Source of the DNA: PNAI01 sp964575715 | GTDB taxonomy: Bacteria > Pseudomonadota > Alphaproteobacteria > Rhizobiales > Xanthobacteraceae | NCBI GenBank assembly: GCA_964575715.1 | Contig: CAZNSG010000346.1 | Span: forward strand, 1 to 18,430 | Direction: 5' to 3' | Length of the DNA stretch: 18,430 nucleotides | Shown here: piece by piece, positions 8,255 through 14,129 of the stretch | Numbering within the stretch: the stretch's first letter is position 1 | Layout: the number at the start of each line of letters is the position of its first letter | Translations under genes and position numbers: made by a program | The notes under the pieces: generated by a model | Told to the model about the DNA's origin: nothing | Database searches by the model: none | What the model saw: the letters and a program-made list of their open reading frames with translations, nothing else

Positions 8255-9220
8255 ATGAAAAACCTGCAGTTTGCCATCGCACTCATTCTTACCGTGGCCG
8301 GCATCCATGCCGCGGCGGCGCAGACCTACCCGTCGCATTCGATCACGCTCATCGCACCGTTCCCGCCGGGTGGGTCGACGGACACGATCGCGCGCATCAT
8401 GGCCGAGCGCATGCGGCCCTTGCTCGGGCAGTCCGTCATCATCGAAAATATCGGTGGCGCGGGCGGCAGCATTGCTGTCGGACGCCTCGCGCGCGCCGAA
8501 CCCGACGGCTACACCATCGACATCGGCCAATGGGATACCCATGTCGGCAGCATCATCTATAATCTGACCTACGATCTGCAGAAGGATTTCGAGCCGATCG
8601 GGCTCATCTCCATCAATCCGCAGCTCATGGTCGGCAAGAAGGCCTTGCCGGCGAACAATCTGAGGGAACTCGTCGCCTGGATGAAGGCGAATCCTGGCGA
8701 GGCCAAGTTCGTCAACCAGAACGCGGCCGCGCAGGTGACCGGAATTCTGCTTGAGAAACAAACCGGCACGAAGGTGAATTACATTCCCTACCGCGGCGCG
8801 GGACCGGCCATGACCGACCTGATCTCTGGACAGGTCGACCTGCTGGTGGTGCAGGCCGCGGTCGCGCTGCCGCAGGTGCGGGGTGGAACGATCAAGTCGA
8901 TCGTCAATCTGTCGCCGAAGCGCTCCCCGTCGATGCCCGACATCCCGACCTCGGACGAGAGCGGCGCGCCCGGACTCTATATGTCGGGATGGTTCGGCTT
9001 CTTCGCGCCCAAGGGCACGCCGAAGGATGTGATCGCCAAGCTCAACGGCGCGATGGTGGCGGTGCTCGCCGATCCGGCCGTGCGCGCCAAGTTCACCGAG
9101 CTCGGACTCGATGTGGCCACGCGCGAGCAGCAGACGCCGGAGGGGCTGGCCGCGTTCCACAAGGCCGAGATCGAGAAGTGGTGGCCGATCATCAAGGCCG
9201 CCAACATCAGGGCGCAGTAG
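8255..9220 (+). CDS. Bug/TctC-family periplasmic solute-binding protein
   Basis: A 321-residue binding protein of the tripartite tricarboxylate transporter (Bug) family. These proteins capture carboxylates or related small molecules in the periplasm. The signal peptide is MKNLQFAIALILTVAGIHAAAA, with likely cleavage after A22 before Q23. The mature N-terminus has the family pattern YPSHSITLIAPFPPGGSTDTIAR, and later NYIPYRGAGPAMTDLISGQVDL is typical. I start at 8255 because GGGAGGG lies 6 nt upstream and the signal peptide begins there; the frame is open from 8213. No TctA/TctB membrane partners are in the window, so it is an orphan Bug protein, as is common in this family. A truncated second copy lies at 10351-10846. 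The ligand is unknown. Confidence 0.94.
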   Translation: MKNLQFAIALILTVAGIHAAAAQTYPSHSITLIAPFPPGGSTDTIARIMAERMRPLLGQSVIIENIGGAGGSIAVGRLARAEPDGYTIDIGQWDTHVGSIIYNLTYDLQKDFEPIGLISINPQLMVGKKALPANNLRELVAWMKANPGEAKFVNQNAAAQVTGILLEKQTGTKVNYIPYRGAGPAMTDLISGQVDLLVVQAAVALPQVRGGTIKSIVNLSPKRSPSMPDIPTSDESGAPGLYMSGWFGFFAPKGTPKDVIAKLNGAMVAVLADPAVRAKFTELGLDVATREQQTPEGLAAFHKAEIEKWWPIIKAANIRAQ

Positions 9221-9221
9221 G

Positions 9222-9326
9222 CTAGAGCGGTTTCCGATCAAGTAAAATCGAAAACCGCTCCAGATATTAGGTTTTGGCGCATTTTCTTCGCCGAACCGGG
9301 CCCCACTGCTGCGGATAATGCTCTAG
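9222..9326. repeat. About 105-bp interspersed repeat with CTAGAGC/GCTCTAG ends
   Basis: The element starts with CTAGAGC (9222-9228) and ends with its inverse GCTCTAG (9320-9326). It opens with a hairpin: arms 9225-9238 and 9247-9260, 14 bp with one mismatch and an 8-nt loop. It resembles the GAGCGGTTTTCGAT-type repeats of Hyphomicrobiales genomes. It immediately follows the solute-binding protein stop codon and is absent after the homologous stop codon of the second copy at 10846. That marks it as an insertion (or a loss in the other copy). The hairpin has no T-run, so termination is not supported. Confidence 0.7.
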
Positions 9327-9368
9327 CAGCCGACCCACTGCCGCGCGCGCTGATCAAGTGATTGAACG

Positions 9369-9392
9369 GAAGACTTGAAGACTTGAAGACTT
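9369..9392. repeat. 8-bp tandem repeat GAAGACTT (x3) at the patatin gene's 3' end
   Basis: Three perfect units occupy 9369-9376, 9377-9384 and 9385-9392. The last overlaps the stop codon of the patatin gene on the minus strand. It lies exactly where similarity to the sequence downstream of the second binding-protein copy (10873-10897) runs out. Confidence 0.9.
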
Positions 9393-10263
9393 AATGAGTG
9401 TGCTTATGCAGGCCAAGCTGCGTGTGGATTCTTGGCCGTTCAAGGCCGCCGCCGGCGAGCCAGGCGCCGGTGCTCTCCTGCGCGCGCGCAATGAACTGCG
9501 CCGTCTGTGAGAAGTCATAAGGCGACCCGTTCAGCGGACACAGCGGGGGCACGACAAAATAGTCTATGCGGGGGTCGAGACCGTCGAGCTCATTGATCAA
9601 TTGTCGCGCGATCAGCAAAGTCAGCGCATGCAGCGCGTTTGCAACCGCGCCCATGGGCGGCGTTTGGCGCGCACAGATATATCCGGTCGGCAGAATGATG
9701 AGGCGCTGCGCGCCATGCGCGACCGCCACCTTGACCGGGGTATTGCTCGAGATTGCGCCATCGGCAAGATACCGACGATCGACCTGCACGGGTGCAAAGG
9801 CAGCCGGAATCGCGGCGCTGGCGCGGATGGCTTGTGCGGCCGGGCCTTTCGAAATCACCACGGTTTCGGCGGACAGAATGTCGGTGGCGACGATGTGGAT
9901 TGGAATCTTCGCCTCTTCCAGATTGCGATAGGGCAGATGCGTGTCGATGAGCCGCTGCAGGCCGTCAGATGCAATGAGAAAATCCCGCCGCAGCGCGAAC
10001 CCGAGCAGAGTCCGCCAGGTCACCGGAAACACGTCGCGCCGGCGCAGTCCGCGCCAGATCGTCTCCAGCTGACGGACCCCATCGATCGTGGGAGCCCCGG
10101 CATAATAGGCGCCATTGAGCGCACCGACGCTGGAGCCAAACACCATGTCGGCGGCGATGCCATGCGCCGCGAGCGCGTGCAGCATGCCGACCTGAATGGC
10201 GCCAAGACTGCCGCCGCCGGCAAAGACAAAGGCTGTTTTCGGCTGGGTGTGAGTGTTCGACAT
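9391..10263 (-). CDS. Patatin-like phospholipase family protein
   Basis: A 290-residue patatin/RssA-type serine hydrolase, probably a lipid acyl hydrolase. The Ser-Asp dyad and oxyanion loop are all present: GGGSLGA (17-22) for the oxyanion hole, nucleophile Ser45 in the elbow GSSVG (43-47), and Asp168 in the DGA motif (LADGAISSNTP). There is no signal peptide, so it is cytoplasmic or membrane-peripheral. The length is normal for the bacterial family. The ATG at 10263 starts just before the GGGxxG core. No strong ribosome site is visible, and the upstream bases contain an 11-bp tandem repeat (GCTGGCTCGAC twice). The gene lies, in reverse orientation, between the intact solute-binding protein gene and a truncated second copy. 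This suggests that the gene, or the duplication around it, arrived by recombination. Confidence 0.92.
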   Translation of the reverse strand: MSNTHTQPKTAFVFAGGGSLGAIQVGMLHALAAHGIAADMVFGSSVGALNGAYYAGAPTIDGVRQLETIWRGLRRRDVFPVTWRTLLGFALRRDFLIASDGLQRLIDTHLPYRNLEEAKIPIHIVATDILSAETVVISKGPAAQAIRASAAIPAAFAPVQVDRRYLADGAISSNTPVKVAVAHGAQRLIILPTGYICARQTPPMGAVANALHALTLLIARQLINELDGLDPRIDYFVVPPLCPLNGSPYDFSQTAQFIARAQESTGAWLAGGGLERPRIHTQLGLHKHTH

Positions 10264-10350
10264 GGACGCTGGCTCGACGCTGGCTCGACGGCTTCACATA
10301 TTTACCAACACTATCATAGTCCTGAACTGCGTGGTTCCAAATCACCGAAC

Positions 10351-10846
10351 CGGCCGCGCAGGTGACCGGCATTTTGCTTCAGCAGGCAACCGGCACGAAG
10401 GTGAATTACATTCCCTACCGCGGCGCCGGTCCGGCCATGATCGATCTGCTCTCTGGACAGGTCGATCTGCTGGTGGTGCAGGCCGCCGTCGCGCTGCCGC
10501 AAGTGCAAGCCGGGACGATCAAGGCAATCGCGAGCCTCTCGCCGCGCGCTCCCCGTCGATGCCCGACATCCCGACCTCGGACGAGGGCGGCGTGCCCGGA
10601 CTCTATATGTCGGGTTGGTTCGGGTTTTTCGCGCCCAAGGGCACGCCGAAGGATGTGATCGCCAAGCTCAACGGCGCGATGGTGGCGGTGCTCGCCGATC
10701 CGGCCGTGCGCGCCAAGTTCACCGAACTCGGACTCGATGTGGCTTCGCGCGCGCAGCAAACGCCGGAGGGGCTGGCCGCGTTCCTTAAAGGCGAGATCGA
10801 GAAGTGGTGGCCGATCATCAAGGCCGCCAACATCAGGGCGCAGTAG
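10351..10846 (+). pseudogene. 5'-truncated, frameshifted second copy of the Bug/TctC solute-binding protein
   Basis: This stretch is clearly homologous to 8724-9220 and encodes residues about 157-321 of the binding protein. It includes NYIPYRGAGPAMIDLLSGQVDL and the identical C-terminal end WWPIIKAANIRAQ. The signal peptide and N-terminal half are missing; similarity begins abruptly near 10346-10351. One base is missing near 10545 (TCGCCG-CGCGCTCC against TCGCCGAAGCGCTCC), which puts the two halves in different frames. After the shift the frame stays open to the same TAG stop. A 98-nt block (10628-10725) is identical to 9002-9099. It cannot make a working binding protein. An open frame starting at 10253 only reads into it through unrelated sequence. 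Confidence 0.92.
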
Positions 10847-10960
10847 GCGCGCCGGCGAAGCACGTCGCTCGCGCTGATCAAGCGATTGAACGAAGGATTT
10901 ATGGCATGTCCGCTTCGAATCAATCGCGCTGACTTGATGCTGTCCGTGAAATGTCTTCAC

Positions 10961-11110
10961 ATACCAACGGCCCTAAGCAATGACCGTCATCCTGAGGTGG
11001 CCGCGAAGCGGCCCTCGAAGGATGAGCGGCCCGGGCCGTCGCCCTTCGAGGCTCGCTTCGCTCGCGCCTCAGGGTGACGGAGATGAGTCAGTGATTGCTG
11101 CCGCTGGTAT
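10961..11110. repeat. MITE-like inverted-repeat element, simple form
   Basis: This 150-bp element begins ATACCAACGG and ends CCGCTGGTAT, terminal inverted repeats with one mismatch. Inside, CCGTCATCCTGAGG pairs with CCTCAGGGTGACGG, followed by further GC-rich pairing. It has no coding capacity. The neighbouring element at 11112 shares its first ~36 bp. Confidence 0.75.
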
Positions 11111-11172
11111 CATACCAACGGCCCTAAGCAATGACCGTCACCCTGAGGCGCTCGGCCGGAAGGCCGAGCCAC

Positions 11173-11235
11173 CGCAAGTCGGGCATGCCCGACTTGCGCT
11201 TTTAGAAATCCTATGTCGGGTAAACCCGACATAGG
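11173..11235 (+). repeat. Two-hairpin module, copy 3
   Basis: Hairpin A (11173-11198): arms CGCAAGTCGGG and CCCGACTTGCG, loop CATG. After an 11-nt spacer comes hairpin B (11210-11235): arms CCTATGTCGGG and CCCGACATAGG, loop TAAA. Both stems are perfect. Confidence 0.9.
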
Positions 11236-11278
11236 TGGGCGACAGCCCCTGCGTTGCCGCTTTCGGACCGTTCATCCA

Positions 11279-11340
11279 CCAATCTCGGGTTTACCCGAGA
11301 TTGGAATTTGGATGCGCAAGTCGGCCAAGGCCGACTTGCG
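11279..11340 (-). repeat. Two-hairpin module, copy 4 (reverse orientation)
   Basis: Hairpin B (11279-11304): arms CCAATCTCGGG and CCCGAGATTGG, loop TTTA on the plus strand (TAAA on the minus). After a 10-nt spacer comes hairpin A (11315-11340): arms CGCAAGTCGGC and GCCGACTTGCG, loop CAAG. The order B then A, with the inverted loop, shows it faces copy 3. Confidence 0.9.
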
Positions 11341-11433
11341 GTGGCTCGCTTCGCTCGCACCTCAGGATGACGGGTCAAACATTAGCGCCGTTGGTATCGG
11401 ACGATACCCGTCAATCGCAAATATGCGGCCCAA

Positions 11434-12246
11434 TTACTCGGCATCAGTCATCGTGACACGCCTGCTCGGCTGGCAGAGTGGACGGTCTCGTGCATCATGA
11501 ACGAATGCGACGATTTGGGCCACGGCATCATGGCCGTCAATTCCCGATTCAACCGCCGCCAGACGTTGCGTCAAGTTACCTTGGCCGAAAAACAGGAGCT
11601 GATATGCGGCACGAACCGCGCGAATCGTTTCATTCGAAAATTTTTGCCGCCGCATGCCGACCACATTCACGCCTCTGAGTCTGGCAATTTGGCCTATGGC
11701 AAGGCCAAATGGAATCACATCGCCGCGCACTCCAGTCGCGCCGCCAATCATTGCGTGGGCGCCGATGCGCGTGAACTGGTGTGCCGCCGACAACCCGCCG
11801 ATGAACACGAAGTCACCAACGACACAATGTCCTCCCAGCGTGGCGCAATTGGCGAAAATCACGTCATTTCCGACACGACAGTCATGCCCGACATGGCTGT
11901 AGGCCATAAAAAATCCGCGTTCACCAATCTCGGTTATCCCGCCGCCATCCTCGGTGCCGAGATTCATGGTGACGCTCTCGCGGATATCGCAGTCGGCACC
12001 CACCACGAGCCGGGTTGGACCGCCACGGTATTTCTTCGATTGTCCCGGCATGCCGAGCGAGGAAAAGGGATAAATAACGCTACGCGGGCCAATCTTTGTA
12101 TGGCCTGCGATATGGACGTGCGCCACGAGCCGGCAGCCATTCTCGATCACGACATGGGGGCCAATAACGCAATAGGGCCCGATCGACACATCCTGTCCAA
12201 TCATCGCCCCAGGTTCGATTTGCGCGGTTTGATGGATAGCGATCAT
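11434..12246 (-). CDS. lpxA: Acyl-ACP--UDP-N-acetylglucosamine O-acyltransferase (LpxA), orphan copy
   Basis: LpxA catalyses the first step of lipid A synthesis, moving a 3-hydroxyacyl chain from ACP to UDP-GlcNAc in the cytoplasm. The 270-residue protein has the left-handed beta-helix hexapeptide repeats at the start (IGQDVSIGPYCVIGPHVVI). Family markers include GHTKIG, CDIRESVTMNLGT (86-98), catalytic His121 in YSHVGHDCRVGN, the ATLGGHCVVGDF segment, HQFTRIGAHAMIGGATGV, and a helical C-terminal domain (MRRQKFSNETIRAVRAAYQLLF). No frameshift or missing core residue is seen. In most Gram-negatives lpxA lies with lpxD, fabZ and lpxB. Here it stands alone, with repeats on both sides, so it may be a second, specialised copy (inference). 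No clear ribosome site precedes the ATG at 12246. Confidence 0.93.
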   Translation of the reverse strand: MIAIHQTAQIEPGAMIGQDVSIGPYCVIGPHVVIENGCRLVAHVHIAGHTKIGPRSVIYPFSSLGMPGQSKKYRGGPTRLVVGADCDIRESVTMNLGTEDGGGITEIGERGFFMAYSHVGHDCRVGNDVIFANCATLGGHCVVGDFVFIGGLSAAHQFTRIGAHAMIGGATGVRGDVIPFGLAIGQIARLRGVNVVGMRRQKFSNETIRAVRAAYQLLFFGQGNLTQRLAAVESGIDGHDAVAQIVAFVHDARDRPLCQPSRRVTMTDAE

Positions 12247-12739
12247 GTGCGCAGACTACCCGCGTGTGGACGACAAAAGTGCGAGCACGGGAAGCTTACG
12301 CCTTGCAAGACCCGATAAAGCGTGCGAACGACCCGGATGCCCCGATCCAGCTTGCACCGGTATCAGGGCGCCGCGCAAGCCGATCGGTTGGGACCGCTTC
12401 TTATTTTCGGTATTTTGCGCGGCTGAGCTTTTCGGCCATCCGATCGCTTCGGGGTCATTCGCGTTGTTTCAAACAATGATTCCGGATTTCCGCTTGCGCT
12501 CAACAAACGAACTTCGTTTCGATGCGTGCAAACTTAAAAATCCGTGTGGCACGCTCTCGCCCGAGCATGATCCCGAAAAAACCTGCCCCGGACATAGCCG
12601 TCCGAAGGACGGCGTCGCTTTGCTCGCCTATGATTCAGGGCGGGAACCGGTTTCCCGCCTTCGCGAAGCCCGCTTCGGCGGGCGAAGGAAGGTCGGTAAT
12701 GCTAGTGCCATCTATGTGTCCGCCAACTCGGATAAGGCT
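12247..12739. other. 493-bp gene-free region with palindromes
   Basis: No credible gene is visible. Positions 12247-12548 show nothing recognisable beyond the probable lpxA promoter. 12560-12690 contains a GAGCATGATCCCGAAAA-type Hyphomicrobiales repeat followed by three hairpins: 12597-12613 (GCCGTCC/GGACGGC), 12639-12659 (GGCGGGAA/TTCCCGCC) and 12668-12683 (GCCCGC/GCGGGC, loop TTCG). A long open frame from 12245 to 13036 crosses lpxA-upstream DNA, repeats and gene remnants and is not a real gene. Confidence 0.6.
12560..12690. repeat. Interspersed repeat with three hairpins
   Basis: It starts near GAGCATGATCCCGAAAA and continues through hairpins at 12597-12613 (7-bp stem), 12639-12659 (8-bp stem, 5-nt loop) and 12668-12683 (6-bp stem, TTCG loop). 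The leading motif recalls repeats common in Hyphomicrobiales. Exact ends are not determinable from one copy. Confidence 0.5.
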
Positions 12740-12912
12740 TTAGAACGCCTCCTCCGGCAATTCCATCGTGCTCGCAGCGCCTGCCTGGATGCGGGTGAGA
12801 TGCGCGCCGGTTTCGGGCAGCATGCACTCCATGAAGAAGCGGCCTGTAACGAGTTTTGCGTTCATGCGCTCGGCCGAGCCGTTGGCGCCAGTTTTCAGCT
12901 TCTCGCGCGCCA
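12740..12912 (-). pseudogene. C-terminal remnant of an acyl-CoA dehydrogenase
   Basis: The minus strand encodes 57 residues, starting VAREKLKTGANGSAERMN and ending MELPEEAF plus TAA. This is nearly identical to the C-terminus of the acyl-CoA dehydrogenase at 17409-18430, with few substitutions and an intact frame. Everything upstream of that segment (most of a ~600-residue protein) is absent. There is no start codon or ribosome site of its own. DNA similarity is also high, pointing to a fairly recent duplication or recombination. It abuts a methyltransferase C-terminal remnant (12928-13003), with only 15 bp between. Confidence 0.9.
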
Positions 12913-12927
12913 CCGATACATCTGGGA

Positions 12928-13003
12928 TCAGCTCCTTTCGGTGATGACCACTTCAAGATATTCGCTGGGGACGAACAGCAGGCTGTCTTTGGCGACGTTG
13001 AAT
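12928..13003 (-). pseudogene. C-terminal remnant of a methyltransferase-2-like gene
   Basis: The minus strand reads KFNVAKDSLLFVPSEYLE followed by VVITERS and TGA. It aligns with the C-terminus of the methyltransferase at 15430-16257 (KLNVAKDGTLVVPSEYLE, then AVVTKR and stop). It is about 24 codons and ends at its own stop. It starts within a few bases of the stop codon of methyltransferase 1 but in a different frame, so it is not translated as part of that protein. It looks like the tail left over from a gene whose body was replaced. Confidence 0.85.
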
Positions 13004-13004
13004 T

Positions 13005-13835
13005 TCAAGCCGTATCCTCGCGGCACTTCGCCCTGAGGATGGTCCAGCCGCCAGCGTCAGGCTGCGCCGCGACGACGTCTAACCCACAGCCACGCAGCTG
13101 TTGCGCAACCCAATCGGAGGAGAGCCGTAGCTTCAGATAAGCGCTGACGCGCATGGCCCATTGATCCCCATCTCGCTGATGCAGGATGTCATGCACGCAC
13201 ACAAAATCATCGTCCACGTACTCAAGGAAGCAACTAAGGATGCGATCGCGATCAGCGCGAGACATCAGGAATCGATCCGGCCCGCTCCGCGGCTGCGTTA
13301 GGTCACGAAAGCTCAGGACAAATGCGCCCGCTGGCGCGAGCGCCCTGCGTATTGTGTAAAATAGACCCGTTACGTCTTCGCGAGAAGCAAGATGTGTCAG
13401 CGTGTCGCCCATGCATGTGACGCAATCGACAGAATTGACTTCGACCAGTTCTCCCAGGCGGAGAATGTCCATTCGAACCGGCTCGATGGGACGGCCGCAG
13501 ATATTCGCCCTCAGCTCGCCGAGAAGATCCTCGCTGGTATCGAGAGCCAATACCCGTTGAAATCCCAACTCGGCGAGCGCGAAAGCGTGATAACCGGGTC
13601 CGCAGCCCAAATCGACCGCGAGCCGGCTGGCCCCCGTCGCACCGATGCCGAGTTCCACCAGTCGCGCTTTTTCGGCCGACACCTTCTCGGCAAGCGGACC
13701 CGCCATCCAGGAATAGTGTTTGGCCAGAAGCGCATCGTAATGCTTGGCGTAGTCGCCGGAGTCCCTGGCGATCTGCTGGCGTCCCTTGATCGTTGCGAGA
13801 TCAATGGTGGCAGGGGGGGCTACTTGAATGTTCAT
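13005..13835 (-). CDS. Class I SAM-dependent methyltransferase 1, apparently chimeric
   Basis: A 276-residue cytoplasmic methyltransferase. The SAM-binding motif I is VDLGCGPG (74-81), the acidic residue after strand 2 is in LALDTSEDLL (about 96-105), and later motifs include CVTCMGDTLTHL and ALAPAGAFVLSFRDL. The substrate is unknown. The first ~30 residues (MNIQVAPPATIDLATIKGRQ onward to SGDYA) match methyltransferase 2 in protein and DNA, while the rest is a different branch of the superfamily. The ATG at 13835 has AAGGAA upstream and the same start context as methyltransferase 2. Directly after its stop lies a methyltransferase-2-like tail in another frame. It is the third gene in line after methyltransferase 2 and the haloperoxidase-like gene, separated from the latter by a 294-bp repeat-bearing gap. 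Confidence 0.88.
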   Translation of the reverse strand: MNIQVAPPATIDLATIKGRQQIARDSGDYAKHYDALLAKHYSWMAGPLAEKVSAEKARLVELGIGATGASRLAVDLGCGPGYHAFALAELGFQRVLALDTSEDLLGELRANICGRPIEPVRMDILRLGELVEVNSVDCVTCMGDTLTHLASREDVTGLFYTIRRALAPAGAFVLSFRDLTQPRSGPDRFLMSRADRDRILSCFLEYVDDDFVCVHDILHQRDGDQWAMRVSAYLKLRLSSDWVAQQLRGCGLDVVAAQPDAGGWTILRAKCREDTA

Positions 13836-13902
13836 TGTTCTATTCCTTGCCTTAAAGCGGCGTGAGTTTAGGTCGAAGCAGTTGCCGCAGTGACGGTGCG
13901 CT

Positions 13903-14021
13903 CCCTCCCCTTGAAAAGGGGAGGGTTGGGGAGGGGATCAAAGGGCGCACGATTTTGATCCCCACCCGGCTCCCCCCGATCAAGTCGGGGGTCGCCGACC
14001 TCCCCTTTTCAAGGGGAGGTG
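13903..14021. repeat. REP-like paired palindromes upstream of methyltransferase 1
   Basis: CTCCCCTT (13905-13912) and AAGGGGAG (13916-13923) form the first hairpin, and CCTCCCCTT with AAGGGGAGG (13999-14019) the second. A third small palindrome, CCCCGA/TCGGGG, lies at about 13975-13990. This fills most of the 294-bp gap between the haloperoxidase-like gene and methyltransferase 1. It has no T-run and no coding capacity. Confidence 0.7.
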
Positions 14022-14129
14022 ACCGAACTTGTGGCGCCGCTTCGAATCGACTTCAACTCATCCCGCTCTAATGACCCGGAACGGACGAACTCAGTTGGCG
14101 TGGCTTTCCGGTCGCAAGATTTGCGTTTG

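Larger units (their letters stand above)
11112..11397. repeat. MITE-like inverted-repeat element, enlarged form carrying two hairpin modules
   Basis: The terminal repeats are ATACCAACGGC at the left and GCCGTTGGTAT at the right (ending 11397). Next inward, CCGTCACCCTGAGG faces CCTCAGGATGACGG. The centre (11173-11340) holds two copies of the two-hairpin module in opposite orientation, so the whole element is one long palindrome. It is separated from the simple element (10961-11110) by a single base. It has no coding capacity. Confidence 0.78.
10847..11433. other. 587-bp gene-free region dominated by repeats
   Basis: There is no supportable gene. 10847-10897 continues the duplication (the CGCTGATCAAG-GATTGAACG segment also found at 9348-9369). 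10898-10960 shows nothing recognisable. 10961-11397 is a tandem pair of inverted-repeat elements. The rest runs into the 3' end of lpxA. Short open frames here lie over the palindromes and differ from any family I know. Confidence 0.6.

Noticed and set aside
8222..9241. Minus-strand open frame of 339 codons
   Set aside because: It is antisense to the Bug solute-binding protein and composed of Arg/Asp/His-rich low-information sequence. A similar shadow appears opposite the pseudogene.
9225..9260. Hairpin after the Bug gene as its terminator
   Set aside because: The stem is good but no T-run follows, and the hairpin is part of a movable repeat absent from the second copy.
10253..10846. Plus-strand open frame of 197 codons as an intact gene
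   Set aside because: Only its last ~95 codons match the binding protein. The first part reads antisense patatin leader and the out-of-frame part of the pseudogene.
10961..11148. Direct repeats at 10961 and 11112 as a CRISPR array
   Set aside because: There are only two copies, they are termini of larger palindromic elements with internal pairing, and no regular spacers or cas genes are present.
12245..13036. Plus-strand open frame of 263 codons
   Set aside because: It crosses the lpxA upstream region, palindromes, and antisense of two gene remnants, and no domain is recognisable. The true content is remnants on the minus strand.
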